Source of the DNA: Salibacterium salarium
GTDB taxonomy: Bacteria; Bacillota; Bacilli; Bacillales; Marinococcaceae
NCBI RefSeq assembly: GCF_030813635.1
Contig: NZ_JAUSUM010000002.1
Location: 62,001 to 126,000, forward strand
DNA: 64,000 bases
Reading direction: 5' to 3'
The translations under genes and the position numbers were made by a program. The notes under the pieces are model-generated. The model was given only the letters and a program-made list of their open reading frames with translations. It was not told the origin of the DNA and did not search any database. Positions 53,635 through 61,842 of this stretch are shown here, one piece after another (position 1 is the stretch's first letter; each line of letters begins with the position of its first letter).

Positions 53635-54939
53635 TCAAGAAGTTAAATCGGAATCTTTAATTCGACCTCTCGCCTCAAATGCTTTGACAATGTGTTTTAT
53701 ACCGACGGAATAAGCTGCTTTACGCATACGTATCTGTTTTTGTTCTCTTAATTCGAATACATTGCGAAAACCTTCCACCATCCGTTCTTCCAGCTTTTGA
53801 TTGACTTCTTCTTCTTTCCAATAGAAGTTCATCGCATTTTGAACCCATTCGAAATAAGAGACCGTAACACCACCCGCATTACATAAAATATCTGGAATAA
53901 CGAATACATCTTTTTCTTCTAAAATTTTATCTCCTTCAGGAGTAGTAGGCCCGTTTGCAGCTTCGGCGACAATTTTTGCTTGAATGGCGGGGGCTGTGTT
54001 TTTAGTAATTTGGTTTTCGACTGCGGCTGGAATAAAAATATCAACAGGTAAGCCGAATAACTCTTCATTGTTAAGAGTTTCAGCTTCTGTGTATTCGCTA
54101 AGTGTCCCTCCTTCTCGAACGAAGGCTAACAATTCAGGTATTTGGAACCCATCTTCTCTATAAATGCCTCCCGACGCATCTGTAATTCCTACTATTTTTA
54201 CACCTAATTCATATAAAAACTTTGCGGTCATACTCCCGACATTCCCAAATCCTTGTAAGGCAGCAGTAGCTTTGCTTAAATCCATTCCTAGAACTTTAGC
54301 TGCTTCACGGATAGTGAAAACGACTCCGCGGCCTGTGGCAGAAAGTCTTCCTTCTGAACCACCTATAATAATCGGTTTTCCTGTGAGCATGCCGGGAATA
54401 TTATAACCTCTTAACTTGTCGTATTCGTCAATCATCCAGCCCATTACCTCCGGGTTTGTATTCACATCCGGCGCCGGGATATCTTTTTGTGGACCGATGA
54501 TAGGCGTAATCATTTGAATATAGGCGCGGCTTAATGTTTCCAACTCCCGCTCTGACAAATCTTCGGGATCAACGATGACACCGCCTTTACCACCACCGAG
54601 AGGGAGATCTAGGATAGCAGATTTTAAAGACATCCAAATAGATAAAGCTTTTACCTCATCCACGTTCACTTCTGGATGAAAGCGGATGCCACCTTTGGTT
54701 GGACCGAGAATATCAAGATGCTGGGAACGAAATCCTGTAAAATGACGAATATCTCCGTTGTCCATGCGTATAGGAATAGATACTTCAAGTACTCTCATTG
54801 GCTTTTTTAAAAGGTGATAAATATTTTCATCCATATTCAGTGCGGTAATAGAATCTTTTAACAAGTCTTTTACGGTTTCATAGGGGTTTTTATGTTGAGT
54901 TGTAATATCCGCTTCTGCTTTGTCTTGTTTTGGTTTCAT
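53635..54939 (-). CDS. Glutamate dehydrogenase (RocG/GudB type)
   Basis: A 434-residue NAD-dependent glutamate dehydrogenase. The active-site Lys is in LPLGGGKGGVIVDP, glutamate binding in GGIRFHPEV, and the Rossmann motif in LQGFGNVGSM. It catabolises glutamate to 2-oxoglutarate and ammonia. The start is ATG 54939 behind GGAGG; the frame upstream to 55047 is not coding. Whether it corresponds to RocG or GudB cannot be told. Its end lies close to the aldehyde dehydrogenase terminator, convergent. Confidence 0.95.
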   Translation of the reverse strand: MKPKQDKAEADITTQHKNPYETVKDLLKDSITALNMDENIYHLLKKPMRVLEVSIPIRMDNGDIRHFTGFRSQHLDILGPTKGGIRFHPEVNVDEVKALSIWMSLKSAILDLPLGGGKGGVIVDPEDLSERELETLSRAYIQMITPIIGPQKDIPAPDVNTNPEVMGWMIDEYDKLRGYNIPGMLTGKPIIIGGSEGRLSATGRGVVFTIREAAKVLGMDLSKATAALQGFGNVGSMTAKFLYELGVKIVGITDASGGIYREDGFQIPELLAFVREGGTLSEYTEAETLNNEELFGLPVDIFIPAAVENQITKNTAPAIQAKIVAEAANGPTTPEGDKILEEKDVFVIPDILCNAGGVTVSYFEWVQNAMNFYWKEEEVNQKLEERMVEGFRNVFELREQKQIRMRKAAYSVGIKHIVKAFEARGRIKDSDLTS

Positions 54940-55024
54940 ATGAATCCTCCACTCCGTTTTTATTTCATAACATTCCTTTTCTGGAATATGTATGACTAAA
55001 GGTAAAAGAGTAAACATGTAAAAG

Positions 55025-55062
55025 AAACCTGAAAAGGTGGGAAACATTCACCTTTTCAGGAA
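55025..55062 (-). terminator. Terminator after the CotF-like gene
   Basis: Perfect 12-bp stem CCTGAAAAGGTG (55028-55039) with CACCTTTTCAGG (55049-55060). T-rich on the minus strand. Confidence 0.88.
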
Positions 55063-55067
55063 AAGTT

Positions 55068-55343
55068 TTATTGGTTTTGCTGCTGCATGGTTTGCTGTAC
55101 AGCTTGTTGATCGACTTGAACCTGTTCATTTAAGTTGTAAGGATGATAATATCCTTTATTTATCATGTAATCAGTGACTTGTTCATGGAAGTGGACAGAC
55201 TGTTGCAGCTGTTGAGATAACGCTTGTCTGACGTTTGGAGATGCAGCTTCGGTAATAGCGTAGGCACAATTTCTTACGCCCGATTTAGCAGATAGCAATA
55301 AATCTGTAGCGGCTGCTTGGTCATTAAAATTTTGTATTTGCAC
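55068..55343 (-). CDS. CotF-family spore coat protein
   Basis: A 91-residue protein with a Coat F domain: DLLLSAKSGVRNCAYAITEAASPNVRQAL and HEQVTDYMINKGYYHPYNLNEQ. The Gln-rich tail (QVQVDQQAVQQTMQQQNQ) is a coat-type low-complexity end. A GGAGGTG site is present upstream. It is the last gene of the minus-strand coat operon, 12 bases after the 68-residue gene. Confidence 0.9.
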   Translation of the reverse strand: MQIQNFNDQAAATDLLLSAKSGVRNCAYAITEAASPNVRQALSQQLQQSVHFHEQVTDYMINKGYYHPYNLNEQVQVDQQAVQQTMQQQNQ

Positions 55344-55355
55344 AAAAACACCTCC

Positions 55356-55562
55356 TTATTGTTGTTGAAGCAATTGTTGAAGCTGGGATACATTTTCGGT
55401 AGAAGCTTGGATATCTTGTTGTAATAATTGCTGTAATGCCGGATCTTGAACTTGATTTTGCATCATTTGTGCTTTCGATAAACAATTTGTTTTAAATACG
55501 AGCATTTCATGCAATTCTGCTTTTTCATGAATACCTAATCCTTGTTGGTGCATATGATTCAC
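55356..55562 (-). CDS. Small helical Gln-rich coat-associated protein (68 aa)
   Basis: A 68-residue protein. It is helical and rich in Gln (LQQLLQQDIQASTENVSQLQQLLQQQ). The pattern MNHMHQQGLGIHEKAELHEMLVFKTNCLSKAQMMQ resembles the small spore-coat proteins commonly encoded beside CotF-like genes. A GCGGAGGTG site lies before ATG 55562. Its likely role is coat assembly. Confidence 0.8.
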   Translation of the reverse strand: MNHMHQQGLGIHEKAELHEMLVFKTNCLSKAQMMQNQVQDPALQQLLQQDIQASTENVSQLQQLLQQQ

Positions 55563-55585
55563 CTCCGCGGTTATTTTGACCTTCT

Positions 55586-56431
55586 TTATTTATTTTCATT
55601 CGTTATATTTTCAGCAAATAAAGGAGTGTCATGGATATAATGGGGAGCTGGATTTAAAGAAGGAACTTGTCCCATTGGTTCTGGGTTGGCATCATATTCA
55701 AAGGTTCCTTGATTATCCATGCTTTTTCCACTTGCCCAACGGCCGTTCTGACTCTTGGTTCCTTCCGAACAATTCATGAATGAATAGGCAACCTCCTGTT
55801 TCTCTTTTTCTTTTGGAAACGTGGAAGGTACGACTGGTGATTGCTGTTGTTCCAATTCTTCTATTGCGGCCATCCACTGATTTTGGTGCATGGTGTCTCT
55901 TGCAATGAGAAAGGACAGCATATCTCGAACGCCGTGGTCCGTTGTGGACTCGTACAATCGGACGACCTGCAGTCTGCCTTGTGATTCAGCATTAAGATTC
56001 GCTCGAAAGTCAGCGAGTAAATTTCCACTTGCAATGGTATATCTAGAGTTCCAAGGATATCCAGCACTATCAGTTGGCTGCGCTCCTAATCCTGAAACAA
56101 TGATGTGTTGTGGATTCATTCCTCCCATAACAGCACCCAAAATCGGGTCTTGAGAGGCCTCTTCTTGAGTTTCTACCGGTGCAGAATCAAGTAATTGGGC
56201 TATCATGGTAGCGAGCATTTCAACATGAGCAATTTCCTCGGTCCCTATATCAAGCAGCATATCTCTGTACTTTTCATTGCCGCGGCAATTCCACCCTTGA
56301 AAAAGATATTGCATCGCGACTGTAATTTCTCCGAATTGCCCGCCCAATACTTCTTGCAATTTCTTGGCATAAACAGGATCGGGTTTATCCGGTTTAGCGT
56401 TGTATTGAAGTTCTTTTTTGTGATAGAACAT
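55586..56431 (-). CDS. Manganese catalase, paralogue 1
   Basis: A 281-residue ferritin-like di-manganese catalase, related to CotJC and YdbD. Metal-ligand helices are visible: GEITVAMQYLFQG (near residue 35), GTEEIAHVEMLA (near 66), ANLNAESQGRLQVVRLYE and ARDTMHQNQWMAAIEELE. It breaks down H2O2; coat location is inferred from its neighbours. AAAGGAGA lies before ATG 56431. The second copy at 56937 shares most of its residues in the N-terminal 200. Confidence 0.9.
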   Translation of the reverse strand: MFYHKKELQYNAKPDKPDPVYAKKLQEVLGGQFGEITVAMQYLFQGWNCRGNEKYRDMLLDIGTEEIAHVEMLATMIAQLLDSAPVETQEEASQDPILGAVMGGMNPQHIIVSGLGAQPTDSAGYPWNSRYTIASGNLLADFRANLNAESQGRLQVVRLYESTTDHGVRDMLSFLIARDTMHQNQWMAAIEELEQQQSPVVPSTFPKEKEKQEVAYSFMNCSEGTKSQNGRWASGKSMDNQGTFEYDANPEPMGQVPSLNPAPHYIHDTPLFAENITNENK

Positions 56432-56445
56432 AATAACTATCTCCT

Positions 56446-56811
56446 TTACGAATAAACTTTTGGATTTTTTGTAATGAGAGCGTTAATAAGATGTTTATGA
56501 AAAAACCATTCTCCGGCCCCAATTAAAATTCCTGACAAAAACGCTATAAAGAAAGGTACCGGTTGATTTAAAACAAACGGTCCAACAAGCCAGATAACCA
56601 TTGTGCTTAACCCGATATCAGCTATTGTAGAAACGGTGTTGTTCGTTGCTTTTAATATCAATAAATCTCCAATGAAGTAAGCGGCACCTACAACAATGAG
56701 CGTTAAACCAATCGTGTTCCAGACGGGATACCTCTCTGCCAGAGACAACATAATAAGAAGAATGAATAAAGTAAGCACAGTTTTTATTCCTAAAGCGATA
56801 ACGTGATTCAT
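56446..56811 (-). CDS. DUF2512 (YndM-like) membrane protein
   Basis: A 121-residue protein with four membrane segments (about residues 5-24, 31-50, 60-80, 84-103). It matches the YndM/DUF2512 pattern MNHVIALGIKTVLTLFILLIM. ATG 56811 is preferred over 56841, though the GGGAGG site is 12 bases away. In other Bacilli DUF2512 genes are linked with sporulation. It lies in the coat/catalase operon. Confidence 0.82.
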   Translation of the reverse strand: MNHVIALGIKTVLTLFILLIMLSLAERYPVWNTIGLTLIVVGAAYFIGDLLILKATNNTVSTIADIGLSTMVIWLVGPFVLNQPVPFFIAFLSGILIGAGEWFFHKHLINALITKNPKVYS

Positions 56812-56891
56812 AGAATTATTTTCCTCCCTCCTGTCAGTCAACCCTTCTCCGCCACCATTAGGATTTGTAGTTTAAAAAGAGTTATACGCTT

Positions 56892-56934
56892 AGTAAAAAA
56901 AAATAACATGGCTTCTTAACAGCCATGTTAGCAA
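56892..56934 (-). terminator. Terminator after Mn catalase paralogue 2
   Basis: Stem TAACATGGCT with AGCCATGTTA (56904-56930), T run on the minus strand. Confidence 0.88.
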
Positions 56935-56936
56935 TA

Positions 56937-57770
56937 TTATGCCCGGAGCATAGGTGGAGTGTTAAATAAATAGTAAGGGGCAGGGATTAAATAAGGACGT
57001 GGCCCATATGGAACAGGGTTTTCGACGTAACGGAAGTAATATCTGTGATCAGGGGCGAGTCCTTGAGCCCACGGACCGTGACTGCTTTCGTTACCTTGGG
57101 ATGTGTTATAAAAGTCATACGCGACTTCTTCTTTTTGGAGATTTCTTGGGAAGGTTGTTGGTACGATAATGTCCCCTTCTTCTGATTCTAATTCTCTAAT
57201 CGCAGCAATCCACTGATTTTGATGAGCATTGTCTCTTGCGATTAAAAATGACAATGTATCCCGCACACCTGGATCATCAGTAAGCTCATAGAGACGGGAA
57301 ACTTGCAGACGACCTTGCGATTCTGCGTTTAAATTGGCCCGGAAATCAGCTAGCAAATTACCACTTGCAATGGTGTATCTAGCATTCCAGGGGTAGCCAA
57401 CACTATCTGCAGGCAGGGCACCCAAACCCGAAACAATGGCGTGTTGAGGGTTCATTCCGCCCATGATTGCTGCTATTGCAGGATCACTATTTACTAATTG
57501 TTCTTGATCTTTTGCCGGAGCATTATCCAACAGCCTTGCAATTAAGGTTGCCAGCATCTCAACATGAGCGATTTCTTCGGTTCCAATATCAAACAGCAAG
57601 TCTCTGTATTTTGCATCTGCCCGGCAGTTGAATCCTTGAAATAGGTATTGCATCATGACAGTAATTTCTCCGTATTGCCCACCCAACACTTCTTGCAGTT
57701 TTTTGGCATAGACAGGATCAGGACAAGCAGGCTTGGCATTGTACTGTAAGTCTTTTACATGGTAAAACAA
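56937..57770 (-). CDS. Manganese catalase, paralogue 2
   Basis: A 277-residue di-manganese catalase, very similar to paralogue 1 (same LQYNAKP start, GEITVMMQYLFQG, GTEEIAHVEMLA, RDNAHQNQW). It starts at TTG 57770, with GGAGGTG about 9 bases upstream. An out-of-frame ATG lies between them, which may reduce translation. The C-terminus differs from paralogue 1 (PRPYLIPAPYYLFNTPP). A CATAGGCTA sequence upstream suggests sigma-K-type expression. It decomposes hydrogen peroxide, probably on or in the spore. Confidence 0.9.
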   Translation of the reverse strand: MFYHVKDLQYNAKPACPDPVYAKKLQEVLGGQYGEITVMMQYLFQGFNCRADAKYRDLLFDIGTEEIAHVEMLATLIARLLDNAPAKDQEQLVNSDPAIAAIMGGMNPQHAIVSGLGALPADSVGYPWNARYTIASGNLLADFRANLNAESQGRLQVSRLYELTDDPGVRDTLSFLIARDNAHQNQWIAAIRELESEEGDIIVPTTFPRNLQKEEVAYDFYNTSQGNESSHGPWAQGLAPDHRYYFRYVENPVPYGPRPYLIPAPYYLFNTPPMLRA

Positions 57771-57802
57771 TACATTTTACACCTCCATAAGGTTATTCAA
57801 AT

Positions 57803-57811
57803 TAGCCTATG
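57803..57811 (-). promoter_or_regulatory. Possible sigma-K -10 box before Mn catalase 2
   Basis: CATAGGCTA on the minus strand, the sigma-K -10 pattern CATAnnnTA, 33 bases before the start. No AC-type -35 at the usual distance was seen. Confidence 0.4.
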
Positions 57812-57910
57812 TCATTATAACCTGTCTCTTTCCAAAATATTTTCAGGAGTTAGTCAGCCTGAGAGAAGGTCTTTGTCTAGATTGATTAAAAAAATGTGCC
57901 GACCGCCCAA

Positions 57911-57937
57911 ACCAATGAGACAAATAGACATAGGCTA
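57911..57937 (+). promoter_or_regulatory. Sigma-K promoter of the YjcZ-like gene
   Basis: AC (57911-57912), 16 bases, CATAGGCTA (57929-57937), an exact sigma-K pattern. It is 35 bases before the ATG. Confidence 0.6.
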
Positions 57938-57972
57938 GCACTGTAATTGCAAATGCAGAAAGGAGCGTTTAT

Positions 57973-58083
57973 ATGAGTGCAGGAGGTTATGAAGGCGGAG
58001 GCTTTGCGTTAATCGTCGTATTGTTCATTCTTCTTATTATTGTAGGGGCATCATGGTACGGCGATGGTTTTGGCGGCTACTAA
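57973..58083 (+). CDS. YjcZ-family small sporulation protein (36 aa)
   Basis: A tiny ORF with a strong AAAGGAG ribosome site. The product MSAGGYEGGGFALIVVLFILLI... has a Gly/Tyr head, one hydrophobic helix and a Gly/Tyr/Trp tail. It is the second YjcZ-type gene of the window, next to coat genes and behind a sigma-K-like promoter, which supports late mother-cell expression. Confidence 0.8.
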   Translation: MSAGGYEGGGFALIVVLFILLIIVGASWYGDGFGGY

Positions 58084-58089
58084 TATTAA

Positions 58090-58127
58090 GTGTGAGGATC
58101 TGTCCCCAATCGGACAGATCCTTTTTG
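58090..58127 (+). terminator. Terminator after the YjcZ-like gene
   Basis: Stem AGGATCTGTCC with GGACAGATCCT, then T residues. Confidence 0.9.
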
Positions 58128-58199
58128 AATATCAAACGAACCATCTGTGAACCCTATAGAAAAAGCTTTTCTCACTCGAGTGGGAAGGAGGTTACGTCA

Positions 58200-58943
58200 A
58201 TCGAAGCGACGATTCAGCTTGATATACTAAGACAAGACAATCCTGAATCAAATTCATATGTAGAATCGTTTCTTATTGAACATCGGCCTAATATGAATGT
58301 AATTTCTGCTCTAATGGATATAAGACAGAATCCAGTAAATAAAGACGGAAACAAAACCAATCAAGTTACTTGGGATATGGGCTGTTTAGAAGAGGTGTGC
58401 GGAGCTTGTTCGATGATGATAAATGGCAAACCTGGACAAGCTTGTTCTACATTGATAGATAGGTTGGAACAACCCATTCAATTGCAGCCGATGAAAACAT
58501 TTCCTGTCGTTCGTGACTTGATGGTAGACCGGTCAGACATGTTTGATTCGATGAAGCGGACAAAGAGTTGGATTCCAATAGATGGAACCTATGACCTTGG
58601 GGCAGGGCCGAGAATGCCTGAGCCAAAACGACAATCCGCTTATGAACTATCCAAGTGTATGACTTGCGGTGTTTGTTTGGAAGCTTGTCCCAATGTTAAT
58701 GATGATTCTCCATTCATGGGTCCTTTTATTTTTTCACAGATAGAACTGAAAATTGCTCATCCAACGGGAGAAATGAATAAAGTGGAACGACTTGAGGAGA
58801 TCATGGGCGTTGGTGGAATAGAACATTGTTCTAACTCCCAGAATTGTGTGGAATCTTGTCCTAAGGGGATTCCGTTAACTACATCCATCGCCCTTTTAAA
58901 TCGTAAGACTACGTTACAGGCATTTAAAAACTTTTTTGGCTAG
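58200..58943 (+). CDS. SdhB-like iron-sulfur protein, probable ATC start
   Basis: A 247-residue succinate dehydrogenase/fumarate reductase iron-sulfur subunit homologue. All clusters are intact: [2Fe-2S] CLEEVCGACSMMINGKPGQAC, [4Fe-4S] CMTCGVCLEACP, and [3Fe-4S]/last region NCVESCPKGIPL. It resembles B. subtilis SdhB along its whole length (about 253 residues). No canonical in-frame start with a ribosome site exists: ATG 58053 lies inside the YjcZ gene. AAGGAGG (58185-58191) is exactly 8 bases before ATC 58200, and the codons from ATC align with the SdhB N-terminus. No sdhC or sdhA lies nearby, so it is an orphan. Confidence 0.85.
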   Translation: MEATIQLDILRQDNPESNSYVESFLIEHRPNMNVISALMDIRQNPVNKDGNKTNQVTWDMGCLEEVCGACSMMINGKPGQACSTLIDRLEQPIQLQPMKTFPVVRDLMVDRSDMFDSMKRTKSWIPIDGTYDLGAGPRMPEPKRQSAYELSKCMTCGVCLEACPNVNDDSPFMGPFIFSQIELKIAHPTGEMNKVERLEEIMGVGGIEHCSNSQNCVESCPKGIPLTTSIALLNRKTTLQAFKNFFG

Positions 58944-58952
58944 CGTGAAAGC

Positions 58953-60185
58953 TTATTTATAATGTCCACCGATTTTTTTGGCCCGTAATAATGCTTGGCC
59001 GGCATTTGTAAGAGACGAAGCGTGCAAGATAGCATCGTTGCCAAATCGTTCTTTTAAATCGTCGATCGTGTGATTTAGGACTTCTTTATCTTGAATTGGA
59101 TGAAACAAAGAAAGTTGGCGGAATGTATCAGGAACAAGCTGATCAAGTGTAATACCGACACTGCGTATAGGATATCCATCCCAGTATTCTTCAAACAGCC
59201 GAAGGACGATGTGATAAATAACAGTACCGTCGTTCGTATAGTCTTCCAGTTTACGTTGACGGTGAAATCCGGTGGGGAAGTCAAAATCATGCCCTCCTGC
59301 ACCGGTAGAAACCGTCATCCCCATATAACTGTTTGCTCGAGCGCGACGTGCTACCTCTTCGCTTAACTCTCTTAAGACAACCTTCACTTCCCTCCAGGTG
59401 CAATAGTCTCGTGTGAGTGTCATATGATGTCCAATTCCTTGGCGGCGAATGTGTGTATCTACAGTAACAGGAGAAGAATCTTCCCCGTAAGCAGTGCGCC
59501 AAAGCAGTTCTCCGTTAATTCCCCAACGCTTTTGCATTTGTTCGAGTGGAAAATTAGCAAGCTGTCCAATCGTGCGAATCCCCATGTTTTGTAAATGTTT
59601 TTTCATACGGCCTCCCACGCCGAATAAATCACCAATGGCACGAGGCCAAAGCTTTTCCTGAAGGTTGTTATAGGTCAGAGAAAAAATACCATCCGATGTC
59701 TTCTTGGCAAAATGATCGCAAGCCATTTTTGCAAGCACCTTAGTAGGACCAATACCAATACGAGCATTTACACCAAGCATACGTTTCATTTGGCGTTTCA
59801 TAACATGAGCTGCAGCATAAGCATCCCCTTCATAACCATCAAGAACATATGTCATTTCAACAAAAATTTCGTCGACGCTGTAAGGTTCTACTTGATCACT
59901 GAAAGACTCGAGTACTGATGCAATTTCAACGGATGCATCTAAATACGCCTGCATCCGTGGTTGAATAACAACAAGGTCAGGGCATTTATTTTTTGCTTCC
60001 CATAGAGCTTCTGCTGTCTTTATCCCCCATTGTTTTGCAATCGGGCACGCTGCGAGAATTACTCCACTGCGGATTTTTGGATCTCCTGCCACAACGACAG
60101 GTTTATCATCCAAATTTATCTGATAGACTTTTTCAAAGCTTGCATAAAAAGACTGCATATCGATTAAAAACACGGTACGTTCCAT
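58953..60185 (-). CDS. Y-family DNA polymerase (UvrX/YqjW-like)
   Basis: A 410-residue translesion polymerase. The N-terminal FLIDMQSFYASFEK and YSVDEIFVEMT hold the three catalytic acids; GPTKVLAKMACDHFAKK and RRQGIGHHMTLTRDY follow. The family (UvrX, YqjW) takes part in SOS mutagenesis. ATG 60185 is the start; the frame runs to 60251 without a site. A LexA box and a promoter lie directly upstream. It is convergent with the SdhB-like gene. Confidence 0.93.
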   Translation of the reverse strand: MERTVFLIDMQSFYASFEKVYQINLDDKPVVVAGDPKIRSGVILAACPIAKQWGIKTAEALWEAKNKCPDLVVIQPRMQAYLDASVEIASVLESFSDQVEPYSVDEIFVEMTYVLDGYEGDAYAAAHVMKRQMKRMLGVNARIGIGPTKVLAKMACDHFAKKTSDGIFSLTYNNLQEKLWPRAIGDLFGVGGRMKKHLQNMGIRTIGQLANFPLEQMQKRWGINGELLWRTAYGEDSSPVTVDTHIRRQGIGHHMTLTRDYCTWREVKVVLRELSEEVARRARANSYMGMTVSTGAGGHDFDFPTGFHRQRKLEDYTNDGTVIYHIVLRLFEEYWDGYPIRSVGITLDQLVPDTFRQLSLFHPIQDKEVLNHTIDDLKERFGNDAILHASSLTNAGQALLRAKKIGGHYK

Positions 60186-60221
60186 ATCATTCGCCCCACG
60201 ATAAAAATAAGGTGTCCCTTT

Positions 60222-60251
60222 ATTATATGGGAACTTATGTTCTTTTATCAA
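60222..60251 (-). promoter_or_regulatory. LexA-controlled promoter of the polymerase gene
   Basis: On the minus strand TTGATA (60251-60246) and TATAAT (60227-60222) with an 18-base spacer. The SOS box core GAAC-TTAT-GTTC (60231-60242) lies inside the spacer, where bound LexA would block RNA polymerase. Confidence 0.7.
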
Positions 60252-60689
60252 CTAGAGACATTTTCCAAAATTTTATGTAGGGAGTCACATTACATAAGTC
60301 AAAATGAGTGTTTTTTTACAGAAAGTAAAATAGTTTATGAATGACTAAAGGACCATATAAAATACTTTTATTTTAAAATATTTTGTTTTGAAATTGTTGC
60401 TCACAAAGTAACCTCCAAAATTTATAAACAAGGATTTTTTAGTAAAAAGCAATTCATTCCCTGAAAAAAGAGTAATGATGATAACTGGTTATTTTTTCTT
60501 GAATAAAAAGTAGGAATAATAGATAAATCCTAGGAAAGTCATAAAATGTGGGAAAAAGGGGAACATTGACCCTTATTAAAACCTTGTGATATAAAACAGG
60601 TGGCCCATAATTTTCCTATATAAATAGTCATTTACATGTTTTATGAATAATCTTACAAGTAAATATTTTGAAAAGTGAAAGGAGGAAAA
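60252..60689 (+). promoter_or_regulatory. AT-rich intergenic region with tad-operon promoter
   Basis: About 440 AT-rich bases with no credible gene. A sigma-A promoter for the Tad genes is visible: TTGACC (60566-60571), 18-base spacer, TATAAA (60590-60595). It is about 90 bases before the first gene. Confidence 0.5.
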
Positions 60690-61028
60690 ATGAAGATAAG
60701 AAAACACGATGGTGTGTATATCAGTGAAAAAATTGAATGGGGAAGGACGATTTGGACAAGGGCCAGGGGGCTAATTGGAAAAAATTTAGATAGTGACGCA
60801 GCTTTCATTCTTTCCCCATGTAATCAAATTCATACGTGGTTTATGAAAGAAGAAATAGATTGCGTGTTTTTAAATAAGAATAATGAGATTGTTTACATAT
60901 TAAGCAGTTGCCCCCCATGGAGAGCCAGTAAGAAGATAAAAAATGCTACGTGTGTTGTCGAACTGCCCTCAGGGAAAGTTGAGGAAATGAATATCCAAAT
61001 AGGCGAATCATTATTTATCGAATCATAA
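60690..61028 (+). CDS. DUF192 family protein
   Basis: A 112-residue DUF192 protein. The family pattern is visible: RARGLIGKNLDSDAAFILSPCNQIHTWFMKEEIDCVFLNKNNEIV, then VVELPSGKVEEMNIQIGESL. Its function is unknown. ATG 60690 follows AAAGGAGGAAA. As first gene before CpaB and TadZ, it is probably part of the pilus operon; DUF192 genes are seen beside Tad loci in other Gram-positive genomes. Confidence 0.85.
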   Translation: MKIRKHDGVYISEKIEWGRTIWTRARGLIGKNLDSDAAFILSPCNQIHTWFMKEEIDCVFLNKNNEIVYILSSCPPWRASKKIKNATCVVELPSGKVEEMNIQIGESLFIES

Positions 61029-61041
61029 AAGGAGATAAAAA

Positions 61042-61806
61042 ATGTATATTCAACCAGATAATGTACAACCGGCAACGGCCAAAACATTAATTAGTCAATC
61101 ATTTAAGAAATCAAAAGAACTGTTCACGACATCTTTAATACTGACAATTCCTATATTTAGTATTATTTTCGCCCTGATGATTTATTTATATGATTTTCTT
61201 GCAGCTAATGAAATTAGCATCAGCACAATTCAGGACGAATCCCTCTCCGGTTTGTCTGTTTTTAATGGTTTACTCATTGTCTCTGTAGGAGCAGTTATTA
61301 TGTTCCTATTACTAGTGAACAATGAAAGTGAAAGAAAGAATCAAGTTGTCTTTACGTTGAAAAAAACAGTTGTTTTACTGCCGACAGTCATTGCTGCGAC
61401 TATCGTTTATACAACGTTTGTGTTAATAGGGTTCAGTTTGTTACTCATACCGGGACTATTATTATTAGCTTATTTAGGGTTTTATACTCAAGCTATTGTT
61501 TTTGAAAGAAAAGGTATTTTTCAATCGATTTTTAGAAGCAGAGATTTAGTGAAAGGGTCATTTTGGAAAATATTTTTACTGTTTGTTTCCGTTCATTTAG
61601 CTATTTCTATTATTCAAGTAACGGTTCTAACCTCTGCTTTGATGTTTGTAGATTATACGAACTATGTAGAAATCTTTTGTTTAACACTTATCAATGCAAT
61701 TATCACCCCTTTTATAGGGACGCTTTTCAATTTGTTTTATCTGAATCTGCGTTCAGGGCAGGAAGCTTTTGACTATGAAACTTACGAACAAGAAAACCCT
61801 TATTAA
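61042..61806 (+). CDS. Multi-pass membrane protein, unknown
   Basis: A 254-residue protein with about six membrane segments (including residues 31-52, 74-94, 109-131, 135-160, 180-202, 211-236). The glycine/leucine segment LIGFSLLLIPGLLLLAYLGFYTQAIVFERKGIFQSIFRS resembles YciC/DUF975-type proteins. AAAGGAG precedes ATG 61042. It is inside the Tad-like operon, 13 bases after the DUF192 gene. Confidence 0.8.
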   Translation: MYIQPDNVQPATAKTLISQSFKKSKELFTTSLILTIPIFSIIFALMIYLYDFLAANEISISTIQDESLSGLSVFNGLLIVSVGAVIMFLLLVNNESERKNQVVFTLKKTVVLLPTVIAATIVYTTFVLIGFSLLLIPGLLLLAYLGFYTQAIVFERKGIFQSIFRSRDLVKGSFWKIFLLFVSVHLAISIIQVTVLTSALMFVDYTNYVEIFCLTLINAIITPFIGTLFNLFYLNLRSGQEAFDYETYEQENPY

Positions 61807-61842
61807 TTATCGTCATAAATACGGAGCGAGCGGAGGATACTG

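Noticed and set aside
58053-58199. ATG start upstream for the SdhB-like gene
   Set aside because: It lies inside the YjcZ-like gene and its terminator, has no ribosome site, and adds residues absent from SdhB proteins.
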